DNA of 64,000 nucleotides. Origin: Solirubrobacter sp963724195. GTDB lineage: Bacteria; Actinomycetota; Thermoleophilia; Solirubrobacterales; Solirubrobacteraceae. Below the pieces are notes generated by a model, which was given only the letters and a program-made list of their open reading frames with translations, was not told the DNA's origin and made no database searches. Every line of letters begins with the position of its first letter. Position 1 is the stretch's first letter. The stretch lies in NCBI GenBank assembly GCA_963724195.1, contig CAVRTQ010000030.1:1-64000 (forward strand), in the 5' to 3' direction. The position numbers and the translations under genes were made by a program. Shown in pieces: positions 32,352-40,390 of the stretch.

Positions 32352-33518
32352 ATGGCTTCGATCAGCATGAAGAACATCGTCAAGCAGTACGGCGATGGGT
32401 TTGCCGCGGTCAACGACGTCAGCCTGGAAGTGGCCGACGGCGAGTTCGTCATCCTCGTCGGCCCGTCCGGATGCGGGAAATCCACGCTGTTGCGGATGAT
32501 CGTCGGCCTGGAAGACATCACCTCCGGCGAGATGCTCATCGGCGGGGTCCGCGTAAACGAGAAAGCACCTCGGGACCGCAACCTGGCGATGGTCTTTCAA
32601 GACTATGCGCTGTACCCGCATCTGAGCGTGTTCGAGAACATCGCGTTCCCGCTGCGGCTCAAGGACACCCCGGAGGCCGAGGTCAAAGAGCTGGTCGGTC
32701 AGACCGCCGAGGTCCTGGAATTGACCGAGCATCTGGACCGCAAGCCCGCCAACCTCTCCGGCGGGCAACGCCAACGCGTCGCGATGGGCCGCGCCATCAT
32801 CCGCCAAGCGGACGCGTTCTTGTTCGATGAACCGCTGTCGAACCTGGACGCCAAGCTCCGCGGCCAGATGCGCACCGAGATCTCCCGGCTCCAACGCCGC
32901 CTGGGCATCACCACCGTCTACGTCACCCACGACCAGACCGAAGCGATGACGCTCGGCGACCGGATCGCGGTCCTGCGCGGCGGCCTGATGCAACAGATCG
33001 GAACCCCGCATGACCTCTACGACAAACCGGCGAACATGTTCGTGGCCGGGTTCATCGGCTCCCCACCGATGAACTTCATCCCCGGTGCCGCCGGCCAAGA
33101 CACCATCGAGACCCCGTTCGGCGAGGTCGCACTCACCGCCGACCGCCTCCAAGGCGTCGCCGGCCGCGGACTGGTCATCCTCGGCATCCGCCCCCAGCAC
33201 TTCGAAGACCTCGCCCTCGTCGACGCCGCAGACCGCGGCCGCGGGCAAACGCTCACCGCCACCGTGGACGTCACCGAATGGCTCGGGGACGAGCTCTACG
33301 CCTACATTCCCTACGACGCACCCGAAGACGTCTCCAAAAAGCTCAAAGACCTCCAACGCGAACTCGACAGCGAACAACTCCGCACGCAACTGGTGGTATC
33401 CCTGCACGCCGACAGCAAAGTCCGCGACGGCACCGAAACCGAACTCTGGTTCGACCCCGAACAAGTACACCTCTTCGACCCAGCCACAGGAGAGAACCTG
33501 ACCCGCTACCCCGACTAG
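32352..33518 (+). CDS. Sugar ABC transporter ATP-binding protein, MalK/SugC/UgpC type
   Basis: 388 residues from ATG 32352. Walker A GPSGCGKST, Q-loop FQDYALYPHLSV, signature LSGGQRQRVAMGRAI, Walker B AFLFDEPLSNLDAKLR, H-loop VYVTHDQTEAM. The C-terminal TOBE/regulatory domain reads VILGIRPQHFEDLAL and TATVDVTEWLGDELYAYIPY, the MalK-type extension. Energises the importer encoded just upstream. Intact and in frame. Its composition is more C-rich than the permease and binding-protein genes, and the last 250 bases are A/C-rich in a way not seen elsewhere. Confidence 0.92.
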   Translation: MASISMKNIVKQYGDGFAAVNDVSLEVADGEFVILVGPSGCGKSTLLRMIVGLEDITSGEMLIGGVRVNEKAPRDRNLAMVFQDYALYPHLSVFENIAFPLRLKDTPEAEVKELVGQTAEVLELTEHLDRKPANLSGGQRQRVAMGRAIIRQADAFLFDEPLSNLDAKLRGQMRTEISRLQRRLGITTVYVTHDQTEAMTLGDRIAVLRGGLMQQIGTPHDLYDKPANMFVAGFIGSPPMNFIPGAAGQDTIETPFGEVALTADRLQGVAGRGLVILGIRPQHFEDLALVDAADRGRGQTLTATVDVTEWLGDELYAYIPYDAPEDVSKKLKDLQRELDSEQLRTQLVVSLHADSKVRDGTETELWFDPEQVHLFDPATGENLTRYPD

Positions 33519-33562
33519 CACGCACAACTTCGGTCACCGGTGGAGCCTTCCATCACGGGTGG

Positions 33563-33594
33563 TTGACGGGTCGCGCATGAAGGTGCGGTAGCGT
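33563..33594 (+). promoter_or_regulatory. Putative promoter of the DUF6909 gene
   Basis: TTGACG (33563-33568) and TAGCGT (33589-33594) separated by 20 bases, eight bases before the ATG at 33603. Spacing is long for a sigma-A promoter, but the -10-like box so close to the start supports a leaderless transcript. Confidence 0.4.
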
Positions 33595-33602
33595 CAGGGC
33601 GC

Positions 33603-35327
33603 ATGGCCGTTCCCCGCCTTCGCGTCTCATCGGCCGAGCCCAGCGGAACGCTGCGCCAGGCATCCGACGAGGTCGAGCTCTACCACCGCACGTACACGAC
33701 CCTGCTGCGGTCGTCGGGGGAGACGCTCCTGCGCGTGCTGGAGCCGTCGCACGCCGCGATGAACTCGAGCCTGCACCCGCTGGCGTGGGACATGGAGCAG
33801 CCGGACCTGGGCGCGTTCCTGTACTCGCTGCGGCGCCTGCCGTCCACGATCTGGCGGGCGAACGTGATCGTCGTCGGCCAGGAGTCGGAGGCGTTCGCGC
33901 GCGCCGGCTACGGCCGGATCCAGGACTGGGAGCCGCTGGAGGCGCCCGCCCGCCGGCGCCGCTGGTTCGACGACGGGCAGGGCACGCTGGCCGTGCTGCT
34001 CGCCTCCACGTCGGACCTCGACGACGCGATCCCGTCGCTCGTCGCGTACCAGCTCGAGTGGAACAAGCTGCACGCGCTGCTGCGCGCGGTCGAGCCGACC
34101 GAGGACCCGACGCCCGCCGACGTCGCCGCCGCGTGCGGCGGCTCGGAAGCGGACTGGTCCCGCGTCGAGGAGTCCTGGCCCGAAGGCCTCGCGGCGTTCG
34201 TCGACGAGGTGCGCACGCGCAAGCTGCACCTGCGCATCCGGATGCTCGGCGGCTCGCAGTCCGGCTACGCGCGGATCACGCGCCGCTGGTGGGCGCCGGT
34301 CCGCGCGAAGCTGACCGACCAGGCGCTGTCGGACAAGCCGATGTACTTCGTCTCCTCCAACACGCACTCGCTCGTGAACCTCGTGTCCACGGGCGCGGGC
34401 GCCAGCGAGGAGGAGATCGTCGACTGGGTGGAGGCCAACGGCCCCGACTACCTGCTCGAGGAGCTCGAGCGCTTCCGGACCAGCCGCAAGACGGGCTCGT
34501 GGGAGAACTTCCTCTACTACGGCGCGCGGCTCTACTACGAGAGCCAGCCCGATGACGGCCCGGCGTGGGACAAACGCCGCAAGGCGGAGCGCGAGCTCGG
34601 CATCACGCACATCTCCTCACGCACCGGGTTGCGCGTGTCGGCGCAGGTGATCGACCTGGCTTCGCTGGATCCCGCGGGGCTGGACTCGCGGCTCGGCCCG
34701 ATCGACCCCGAGAAGCTCGCGCGCACCAACGGTGTGGTCGTGAACATCGAGTATCCGCTCGGGCTCGCCGCCTACAACATCCTGCGCGAGATCACGACGG
34801 CGCACGACACGCTCCGCGGCGTCTACGTCCTGGGCAAGGCCGCGACGCTCAACGCGGACGTCGGCGACGTGCTCATCTCCGGCGTGATCCACGACGAGCA
34901 CTCCGGCTCCACCTACTGGCTCGACAACGCGTTCTCGTTCGACGACATCGCGCCGTACCTGGTGTTCGGCTCCGGGCTCGACAACCAGCGCGCGGTCACG
35001 GTCAAGTCCACGTTCCTGCAGAACCGCAACTACCTCGACTTCTACTACCGCGAGGCGTACACCGTGGTGGAGATGGAGGCCGGGCCGTTCTGCAACGCGG
35101 TCTACGAGATCGCGGACGCCGACCGCTACCCGACCGGCGAGGCCGTCAACTTCTCCAAGCTCCCGATCGACTTCGGGATCATCCACTACGCCTCTGACAC
35201 GCCGTACTCGCAGGCGCGCACGCTCGGCGCCCGCGGGCTGTCGTACTACGGGCTGGATTCCACGTACGCGTCCTCGGTCGCGATCATGCGCCGGATCCTC
35301 TCGCTGGAGGGGCTGTACGACGGCTGA
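33603..35327 (+). CDS. DUF6909-type protein with nucleoside-phosphorylase-like C-terminal half
   Basis: 574 residues, intact. The N-terminal 300 residues are mostly helical and unrecognised (VELYHRTYTTLLRSSGETLL, LHPLAWDMEQPDLGAFLYSL, PMYFVSSNTHSLVNLVSTGA). From about 385 on, the sequence resembles the purine nucleoside phosphorylase/MTA nucleosidase fold: VVVNIEYPLGLAAYNIL, GVYVLGKAATLNADVGDVLI, and VVEMEAGPFCNAVYEIADAD, where the VEMEA motif is the base/ribose-binding signature. I recall such proteins as DUF6909, catalytic role undescribed. It may act on a nucleoside or nucleotide-like substrate. A six-base gap separates it from the LRR gene, so they are probably co-transcribed. Confidence 0.65.
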   Translation: MAVPRLRVSSAEPSGTLRQASDEVELYHRTYTTLLRSSGETLLRVLEPSHAAMNSSLHPLAWDMEQPDLGAFLYSLRRLPSTIWRANVIVVGQESEAFARAGYGRIQDWEPLEAPARRRRWFDDGQGTLAVLLASTSDLDDAIPSLVAYQLEWNKLHALLRAVEPTEDPTPADVAAACGGSEADWSRVEESWPEGLAAFVDEVRTRKLHLRIRMLGGSQSGYARITRRWWAPVRAKLTDQALSDKPMYFVSSNTHSLVNLVSTGAGASEEEIVDWVEANGPDYLLEELERFRTSRKTGSWENFLYYGARLYYESQPDDGPAWDKRRKAERELGITHISSRTGLRVSAQVIDLASLDPAGLDSRLGPIDPEKLARTNGVVVNIEYPLGLAAYNILREITTAHDTLRGVYVLGKAATLNADVGDVLISGVIHDEHSGSTYWLDNAFSFDDIAPYLVFGSGLDNQRAVTVKSTFLQNRNYLDFYYREAYTVVEMEAGPFCNAVYEIADADRYPTGEAVNFSKLPIDFGIIHYASDTPYSQARTLGARGLSYYGLDSTYASSVAIMRRILSLEGLYDG

Positions 35328-35332
35328 GGGGG

Positions 35333-35902
35333 TTGCTCGACGCTCCGGACCCGGAGATCGAGCGCCTCTACACGTGTGAGCTCGGGCTGGAACGCGTGCC
35401 CGAGTGGTACGGCTCGCTGACCGCGCTGCGCACGCTCGACCTCGGGCACAACGCGCTCGTCGCGGTGCCGGATCTGTCCGCGCTGACGCGGCTGGAGATC
35501 CTCTACCTGCACGACAACGCGCTGGTCGAGCTCCCCGCGCTGCCGCCGTCGCTGACCTACCTGAACGTGGGCGAGAACCCGCTCGCCGGGTTGCCCGCGC
35601 TGGCGTTGCCGAACCTGATCGAGCTGCGGGTGCTGGACGCCGGGCTCACGGCCGTCCCGGAGCTGCGGCTCCCGAAGCTGCGCGAGCTGCACCTGCGCAC
35701 GAACGCGCTGACCGCGGTGCCGGAGACGGTGCGCTCGATGCCTGAGCTGCGCCTGCTGGACCTGCGCGCGAACCGGCTCACGCGCGTTCCCGACTGGATC
35801 GTCGAGCTGCCTCGGCTGGAGAAGCTGGACCTGCGCTGGAACGAGGTGTACGACCCGCCCGGTGAGCTTCTGGCCCGCGGGTGCGTGGTCCTCACCGAAT
35901 AG
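35333..35902 (+). CDS. Leucine-rich repeat protein
   Basis: 189 residues from TTG 35333 (GAGGGG just upstream). After IERLYTCELGLERVPEWYGS come about six repeats of the pattern L-x-x-L-x-L-x-x-N-x-L-x-x-h-P: TLDLGHNALVAVP, ILYLHDNALVELP, YLNVGENPLAGLP, ELHLRTNALTAVP, LLDLRANRLTRVP, KLDLRWNEVYDPP. No signal peptide, so a cytosolic protein-binding scaffold. It directly follows the DUF6909 gene; partner unknown. Confidence 0.82.
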   Translation: MLDAPDPEIERLYTCELGLERVPEWYGSLTALRTLDLGHNALVAVPDLSALTRLEILYLHDNALVELPALPPSLTYLNVGENPLAGLPALALPNLIELRVLDAGLTAVPELRLPKLRELHLRTNALTAVPETVRSMPELRLLDLRANRLTRVPDWIVELPRLEKLDLRWNEVYDPPGELLARGCVVLTE

Positions 35903-35911
35903 GCTCGCCGC

Positions 35912-36205
35912 ATGGAACAGTGGATCTACTTCATCCATGCGCCGCGGGAGCGCTTTGCCGAGACGATGACCGACGAAGAGCAGGCCGTGTGGGGCGAGCA
36001 CGTGCAGCTGCTGACGAAGCGGCTGGCCGAGGGATCGCTGATCCTCGCGGGCCCGACGCTCGGCCCGATGAACACGGGCATCTGCGTGTTCGAGGCGCCG
36101 GACGAGGAAGCCGCGCTCGCCTACATGAACGAGGACCCGACGATCTCCTCCGGGATCGCGCGCGGCGAGCTGCGCGGGTTCAGCGCGGCGTTCCTCAGGG
36201 CGTGA
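35912..36205 (+). CDS. YciI-family protein
   Basis: 97 residues from ATG 35912. MEQWIYFIHAPRERFAETMT, then EHVQLLTKRLAEGSLILAGP and GICVFEAPDEEAALAYMNED-type sequence, the alpha-beta barrel dimer family related to muconolactone isomerase. The conserved His of the family falls at EHVQ and an Asp at NEDP. Enzymatic role not established for the family. TAGGCT lies six bases before the start, overlapping the LRR stop. Confidence 0.82.
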   Translation: MEQWIYFIHAPRERFAETMTDEEQAVWGEHVQLLTKRLAEGSLILAGPTLGPMNTGICVFEAPDEEAALAYMNEDPTISSGIARGELRGFSAAFLRA

Positions 36206-36269
36206 CGATGACGCGCTGCGGGGCGTCGCCGCGCGCGTACACGCTCACGTCCTCACCGGCGTAACAAAC

Positions 36270-36930
36270 TTAGAAATCTGTGCTGCCCCAGGTTCGTCGG
36301 CTCAGCGTGTCCTTCACGCGCTGGATGTACTCGTCCGCCGGCGGCGTATGCCAGCGGCCCGCGAACCAGGCACCCAGGCTGCCTTCCAGGTCGCCGGCCT
36401 TGTAGTCCTGGCCCTGCTCGACGTCGTTGAGCCACGGCATCTTGCCGTCGAAGTACGCGCGGATGATCGCGCCGTAGTAGTCGGCGTTGAAGGCGGTTGA
36501 TCGCTTGGCGTACGTGGGACAGCAGTGGAAAGGCGTGCGGAGTTGATAGAGCCCGAAGGAGTCGCCGTTGTCGCCGACGGTCGACATCCGCCACCACGAC
36601 TCGACCACGGCGACCGCGCGCATCGTGTCGACGTCGATGCCGTGCTTGTACGCCGCCCACTGGATGATCTCGTCGGTCGTGCCCTTGAACTTGCCGGTGA
36701 CCCGGGACTTGTAGGGCATGTCCGACTTGCGCCGGAACGTCTTGAGTTGGTTGGAGGTGAGGACGCGGCGGTTCTCGTCGGCGTTCTCGCGGCGGGGTTC
36801 CCAGGTCGAGCGCTTGACTTTCGCCGCGGCTGCCTTGTCGGTGAGCGGTTTCGCGCCGACGGGTTTGCGTGGCCGCGTGGGCAGGGCCGGCGAAGAGGAG
36901 TACGACGAGTAGCGCGAGGGTCGGGCGCAT
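36270..36930 (-). CDS. Secreted lysozyme/transglycosylase-like protein (frameshifted)
   Basis: About 220 residues. ATG 36930 starts a signal peptide (RPTLALLVVLLFAGPAHAA); one slip near 36866 moves to the frame that reads KPVGAKPLTDKAAAAKVKRS, IIQWAAYKHGIDVDTMRAVA, VVESWWRMSTVGDNGDSFGL and YQLRTPFHCCPTYAKRSTAF. VVESWW places a glutamate where lytic transglycosylases have their catalytic acid, and GDSFGLYQL matches the G-x-x-Q/L turn of the SLT fold. Likely cuts or remodels peptidoglycan outside the membrane. The upstream region carries a striking inverted repeat (37014-37072). Confidence 0.7.
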
Positions 36931-37013
36931 TCTCCGACAACGGGTACCCGCGATCGGCGAACGGCGGGCATCGAGGACGTGGGTCCCTTCGCGCGGCAAA
37001 CGATCATCGCCCT

Positions 37014-37072
37014 TGCCACACGAGCGTTCACTAACTCCCGTATATCGGTACTTAGTGAACGCTCGCGTGGCA
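37014..37072. promoter_or_regulatory. Large inverted repeat between divergent genes
   Basis: Arms of 21 bases (37014-37034 and 37052-37072) differ at a single position; the inner 14 (CGAGCGTTCACTAA and its complement) are exact. A 17-base spacer contains TATA. It lies between the lysozyme-like gene (start 36930, reverse) and the small membrane gene at 37123. Most likely a regulator-binding site or paired operators. Confidence 0.6.
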
Positions 37073-37122
37073 CCCATGATCGCGGGCGTGCTCGCCGCAA
37101 CCGCAACGGGTACAATCAGGCG

Positions 37123-37281
37123 ATGCGGAGATCACTCGGCGAACAACGACGGCGCGTCGCGCTCATCACACTGCCGCTCGCCGCCGTCTTCACCGTCACC
37201 ACCGCGTCCCAGGGCCTGTGGATCCTCGCCGATCCCCGGCTTGCTGTTCTTCGCCTTCCAGCTCGTCACGTTCATTCGTGA
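37123..37281 (+). CDS. Small membrane protein, end uncertain
   Basis: About 52 residues from ATG 37123 with TACAAT six bases upstream. MRRSLGEQRRRVALITLPLA then AAVFTVTTASQGLWILADP, one membrane helix with a basic N-terminus. Near 37245 the other frame gives a second hydrophobic stretch (GLLFFAFQLVTFIRES), so a one-base slip probably hides a two-helix protein. The 3' end overlaps the ArsR gene on the other strand. Function unknown. Confidence 0.45.
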   Translation: MRRSLGEQRRRVALITLPLAAVFTVTTASQGLWILADPRLAVLRLPARHVHS

Positions 37282-37595
37282 GAGCCGGCGCCGGCCTCGG
37301 CCAGCGCCTTCACCGCCGCCAGCCGAGCGTCCCACTCCGCCGCGAGCCGTGACATCCACGCCGCCGTCGCCTGGAGGGGCGCGGGCTGGACGACGTACCT
37401 CACCTCGCGACCGTGCCGCTGCGCGGCGACAAGACCGGCACGGTCGAGGACGGCCAGATGCTTGATCACCGCCGGGCGGCTGACCGGTAGCTCGGCGGCG
37501 AGCGTGGTCGCGGTGCCGTGGCCGTGGGTCGCGAGGAGGTCGAGGATGGTGCGCCGGGTGGGGTCGGCGAGCGCGGTGAAGACGTCTTCGGTCAC
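37272..37595 (-). CDS. ArsR-family winged-helix repressor
   Basis: 107 residues from GTG 37595, overlapping the SRPBCC stop (GTGA). VFTALADPTRRTILDLLATH, TTLAAELPVSRPAVIKHLAV and LDRAGLVAAQRHGREVRYVV form the ArsR/SmtB winged helix, with the SRPAVIKHL recognition helix. No metal-binding cysteines, so of the non-metal type often paired with AHSA1-like proteins. The tandem GTAAC palindromes upstream of the pair are the likely autoregulatory operator. Confidence 0.88.
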   Translation of the reverse strand: MTEDVFTALADPTRRTILDLLATHGHGTATTLAAELPVSRPAVIKHLAVLDRAGLVAAQRHGREVRYVVQPAPLQATAAWMSRLAAEWDARLAAVKALAEAGAGSHE

Positions 37596-38011
37596 ACGGT
37601 GACGGTCTGCGCGTAGCGCTCCAGGTCGCCGAGCTCGTGCTTCCAGCCGCCGACGTTGCCGTCGCGCAGCTCGCTCTGGCGCTCCGCGGCGGTGCGCAGG
37701 TCGCCCCAGCCGCTCTCGACGACCTTCAGGCGGGTGCCGGAGCCCTCCGGTTCGAAGGTGAACTCGACGAGCGTGTCGCCGATGCCGGGGTCGTTCGCGT
37801 CCCAGCGGTAGGCGAAGACGTTCGGCGGCTCCTCGCGGACGATCCGCAGCTCCGCCTCGCCGTGCTCCTTCCAGGCCATGGTGATGGTGTCGCCCGTGCG
37901 GGAGGCTCCCGCGTCGCCGAACCACTGGCCCAGGTGCTCGGGCTCGGTGACGATGGTCCAGACGCGCTCGACCGGCGCGTCGATGTAGATGGTGCGCTCG
38001 ATGTTGTCCAT
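37592..38011 (-). CDS. SRPBCC/AHSA1-family protein
   Basis: 139 residues from ATG 38011. IERTIYIDAPVERVWTIVTE, FGDAGASRTGDTI, NVFAYRWDANDPGIGDTLVE and GTRLKVVESGWGDL match the START-like activator-of-Hsp90 fold with a large hydrophobic pocket. Widely found as the partner of a small ArsR gene, here coupled by a four-base overlap. Ligand unknown. The start codon directly abuts the tandem palindromes. Confidence 0.88.
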   Translation of the reverse strand: MDNIERTIYIDAPVERVWTIVTEPEHLGQWFGDAGASRTGDTITMAWKEHGEAELRIVREEPPNVFAYRWDANDPGIGDTLVEFTFEPEGSGTRLKVVESGWGDLRTAAERQSELRDGNVGGWKHELGDLERYAQTVTV

Positions 38012-38045
38012 GTAACCCGCAGGTTACTCGTAACTCAAAGGTTAC
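38012..38045. promoter_or_regulatory. Tandem GTAACY-N4-GGTTAC operator
   Basis: GTAACC-CGCA-GGTTAC (38012-38027, perfect) and GTAACT-CAAA-GGTTAC (38030-38045, one mismatch), 18 bases apart. It sits between the SRPBCC start and the end of the phosphoesterase gene. Size and place suit two ArsR dimers repressing the SRPBCC-ArsR unit. Confidence 0.65.
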
Positions 38046-38866
38046 GCAAGGTGAGGTTCAGGACCTCGGGTGGGGCGAGGAAGCGGATCGGCAGTCCGCT
38101 GGTGCCGACGCCGCTCGTGACGAGCAGGTGCCGGTCGTGCTCGACGATGTGCCCGCGGGCGTAGCGCTCGCCGTAGTGGGAGGGCATCAGCGGGCGGCGG
38201 ATCACGGGGATCGCCACCTGTCCGCCGTGCGTGTGCCCGGACAGCGTGAGCGCGACCCGGTCCGGGATGCGGGGGAACAGGTCGGGGTCGTGCGAGAGGA
38301 CGATCACCGGCTCGTCGACCGGCACCTCGCGCAACGCGTGGACGACGTTCGGCATCCGGTGGCGCATGTCGCCGAGCCCGGCGACCCAGAACTCGCCCAC
38401 CTTCACCGCGCGGTCCTCGAGCACGGTGATGCCCTCGGCCTCGAGCGCCCGCCACATCCGGTCGCCGGAGCTGCGCCAATCGTGGTTGCCGACCACCGCG
38501 ACCGTGCCGAGCGGCGCCCGCAGCCGTGCGAGCTGGGCGGCGACCGCCTCCGGCGCGAGCTTGCGCGCCAGCTTCTGGCTCGAGTCCAGGTAGTCGCCGA
38601 GCAGCAGGTGGATGTCCGGCGCGCGCGCGTTGAGCGCGTCGACCGCCCGCGCGATCTTGTCCAGCCCCGCATGAGGGACGCCCGCGTGCAGGTCGGACAT
38701 GACCCCGGCGCGCAGCCCGCTCAGGCTCGCGGGCCAGTTCGGCACCGCGAGCTCGACGTCGCGCACGACCAACCGCCGCGGCTCGATCCACCCGGCCCAC
38801 GCCGCCAGCCCGGCCCCGGCCGACCGCGGCCCCCACTGAAACTGGCGAGGCGGGATGCGGTCTCAC
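38035..38866 (-). CDS. Metallophosphoesterase, YkuE-like (frameshifted near start)
   Basis: About 275 residues from GTG 38866, which overlaps the ribokinase stop if one extra C near 38845 is removed; an in-frame internal TTG is at 38772. Metal motifs: MSDLHAG, LLLGDYLD, VVGNHDW, VLSHDPD and LSGHTHGGQ, the full set for a dinuclear calcineurin-like phosphoesterase. The N-terminal PRQFQWGPRSAGAG to WIEPRRLVVRDVELAVP is typical of the membrane-associated YkuE group. Substrate uncertain (lipid or nucleotide phosphoester). The 3' end reaches into the ArsR-type operator. Confidence 0.85.
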
Positions 38867-39730
38867 ACGTCTGTCGCGCGTGGGCATGCCGCCGCGCGCG
38901 CCCGGTTTCGTCGTCGAGATCGCCGCCGCGCGGAGCGCGAACTCGGCCGCTGCGCGCAGCGGGCGGCCCGCGGCGAGCTCCGCGGCCAGTGCGCCGTTGA
39001 CGGTGTCGCCGGCGCCCGTCGTGTCGACCACGTCCACCTTCGTCGCGGGCAGCAAGACGGGTGAGCCGCCCGGTTCCAGCAGCAGCGCCCCGCGCGCGCC
39101 CAGCGTGATCAGCACGGCCGCGCCGGTGGACTCCGACAGCGCGCGGGCGGCGGCCTCCGGGTCCGACTCGCCGGTCAGCTGCTCGGCCTCCGACGCGTTC
39201 GGCGTGAGCACCGCGAGCGGCGCGGCGGGCAGTTCGCGCGCGGGCGCCGGGTTCAGCACGACGGGCCAGCCGGCGGCCTCGGCGGCACGGGCGGCCGCGA
39301 TGACCACGCCCTCGCTGACTTCATGGCCGAGCAACACGACGCCTTCGCCGTCCAATTCGAGTGCATCGAGTGCGAACGCGGCGTTCGCGCCGGACGCGAC
39401 CGCGATCTGGTTCTCGCCCGCCGCGTCCACGACGATCAGCGCGACGCCGGTCGGCTCGTCGAGCCGCGCCAGGCCGGACACGTCGATGCCCTCCGCGCGC
39501 AGCGCGGCCTCGGCTTCGTCGCCCATCGCGTCGCGTCCGACCGCGCCGACGAACACGACGTCCGCGCCCAGTCGCGCCGCCGCGACGGCCTGGTTCGCGC
39601 TCTTGCCGCCGCCATAGGACGCGAAGCGTCCGCCGGCCACCGTCTCCCCGGCCGCGGGCAGGCGCTCGCTCACGACCACGAGGTCGACGTTGATGGAACC
39701 GACGACGACGACGCGCGGCACGCGGTTCAC
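38863..39730 (-). CDS. Ribokinase-family (PfkB) sugar kinase
   Basis: About 288 residues from GTG 39730. VVVVGSINVDLVVVSERLPA, ASYGGGKSANQAVAAARLGA (substrate-binding GGK), NPAPARELP and the anion-hole/catalytic motif VDTTGAGDTVNGALAAEL. The order and NPAPA motif fit ribokinase rather than fructokinase. Product: phosphorylation of ribose or a related pentose with ATP. The end reads GMPTR; one missing base there would give ATDV-TGA at 38863. It starts one base after the TetR stop on the same strand, so may be co-transcribed with the TetR gene. Confidence 0.86.
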
Positions 39731-39731
39731 C

Positions 39732-40349
39732 CTAGGGGATCGAGGCGGCGATGCCGTCGAGCGTGCGGTTCAGGCCGAGCCGGAAGTTCTCCTCCGGCGT
39801 GCTGTCGTCCTCGAACTGGCGGTCCTGGTACGCCCGCCGCAGGTACGGCAGATCCTCGAGGTCGAACTGCGGCGGGACGAGCGGCTGCGGCGGCGCGGTG
39901 GTGAGCGCCACCTCCAGGCGCAGCGCCCAGAACACGTAGCCGTTGAGCAGCAGCACGAGGTCTGCGGCCTCGCCGTCGGCGAGCCCGGTGCCGTCCATCA
40001 CCTCGAGGCCGCGGTTGAGCCACGAGAGCTGCGCGTAGGTCGGCAGCGTGCCGTTGATCGGGACGTCGATCGCCCACGGGTGCTCCCGCAGCCGGTCCAT
40101 CAGCCCTTGCGCCCACTGGGCCAGGCCGTCGCGCCACCCGCTGAACGTGTACGGCGGCGCCGGGCCGAGGGCCACGTCGACCATCCGCCAGACGAGCTCG
40201 TCCTTGCTGGCCACGTGCCGGTAGAGCGACATCGTCGTGAACCCGCAGCGCTTCGCCACCGTCGCCATCGACACCGCGGCGAGGCCCTGCTCGTCGGCGA
40301 TCGCCACCGCCGCCTCGGTGATCAGGTCCACGTTCAGCCCTCTTGCCAT
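39732..40349 (-). CDS. TetR-family repressor of the divergent ABC exporter
   Basis: 205 residues from ATG 40349. The helix-turn-helix is ITEAAVAIADEQGLAAVSMA and VAKRCGFTTMSLYRHVASKD; the C-terminal TetR_C domain has GYVFWALRLEVALTTAPP. TACACT lies six bases before the start. It is divergent from the ABC ATPase, with two 15-base palindromes between them, so it almost surely represses both itself and the exporter until a drug-like ligand binds. Confidence 0.9.
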   Translation of the reverse strand: MARGLNVDLITEAAVAIADEQGLAAVSMATVAKRCGFTTMSLYRHVASKDELVWRMVDVALGPAPPYTFSGWRDGLAQWAQGLMDRLREHPWAIDVPINGTLPTYAQLSWLNRGLEVMDGTGLADGEAADLVLLLNGYVFWALRLEVALTTAPPQPLVPPQFDLEDLPYLRRAYQDRQFEDDSTPEENFRLGLNRTLDGIAASIP

Positions 40350-40355
40350 GCGAGC

Positions 40356-40390
40356 AGTGTATGGCGTACACTCTTGTGTATGGCATACAC
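40356..40390. promoter_or_regulatory. Tandem TetR operators overlapping both promoters and an ATG
   Basis: GTGTATGGCGTACAC (40357-40371) and GTGTATGGCATACAC (40376-40390), both near-perfect palindromes, 19 bases centre to centre. The first overlaps TACACT boxes for both directions (40367-40372 forward, 40356-40361 reverse). The second covers the ATPase start codon at 40380. Confidence 0.75.

Noticed and set aside
31467..33518. Apparent permease-ATPase fusion protein
   Set aside because: Created by a one-base slip near 32150; the true permease ends at 32307 and the ATPase starts at 32352.
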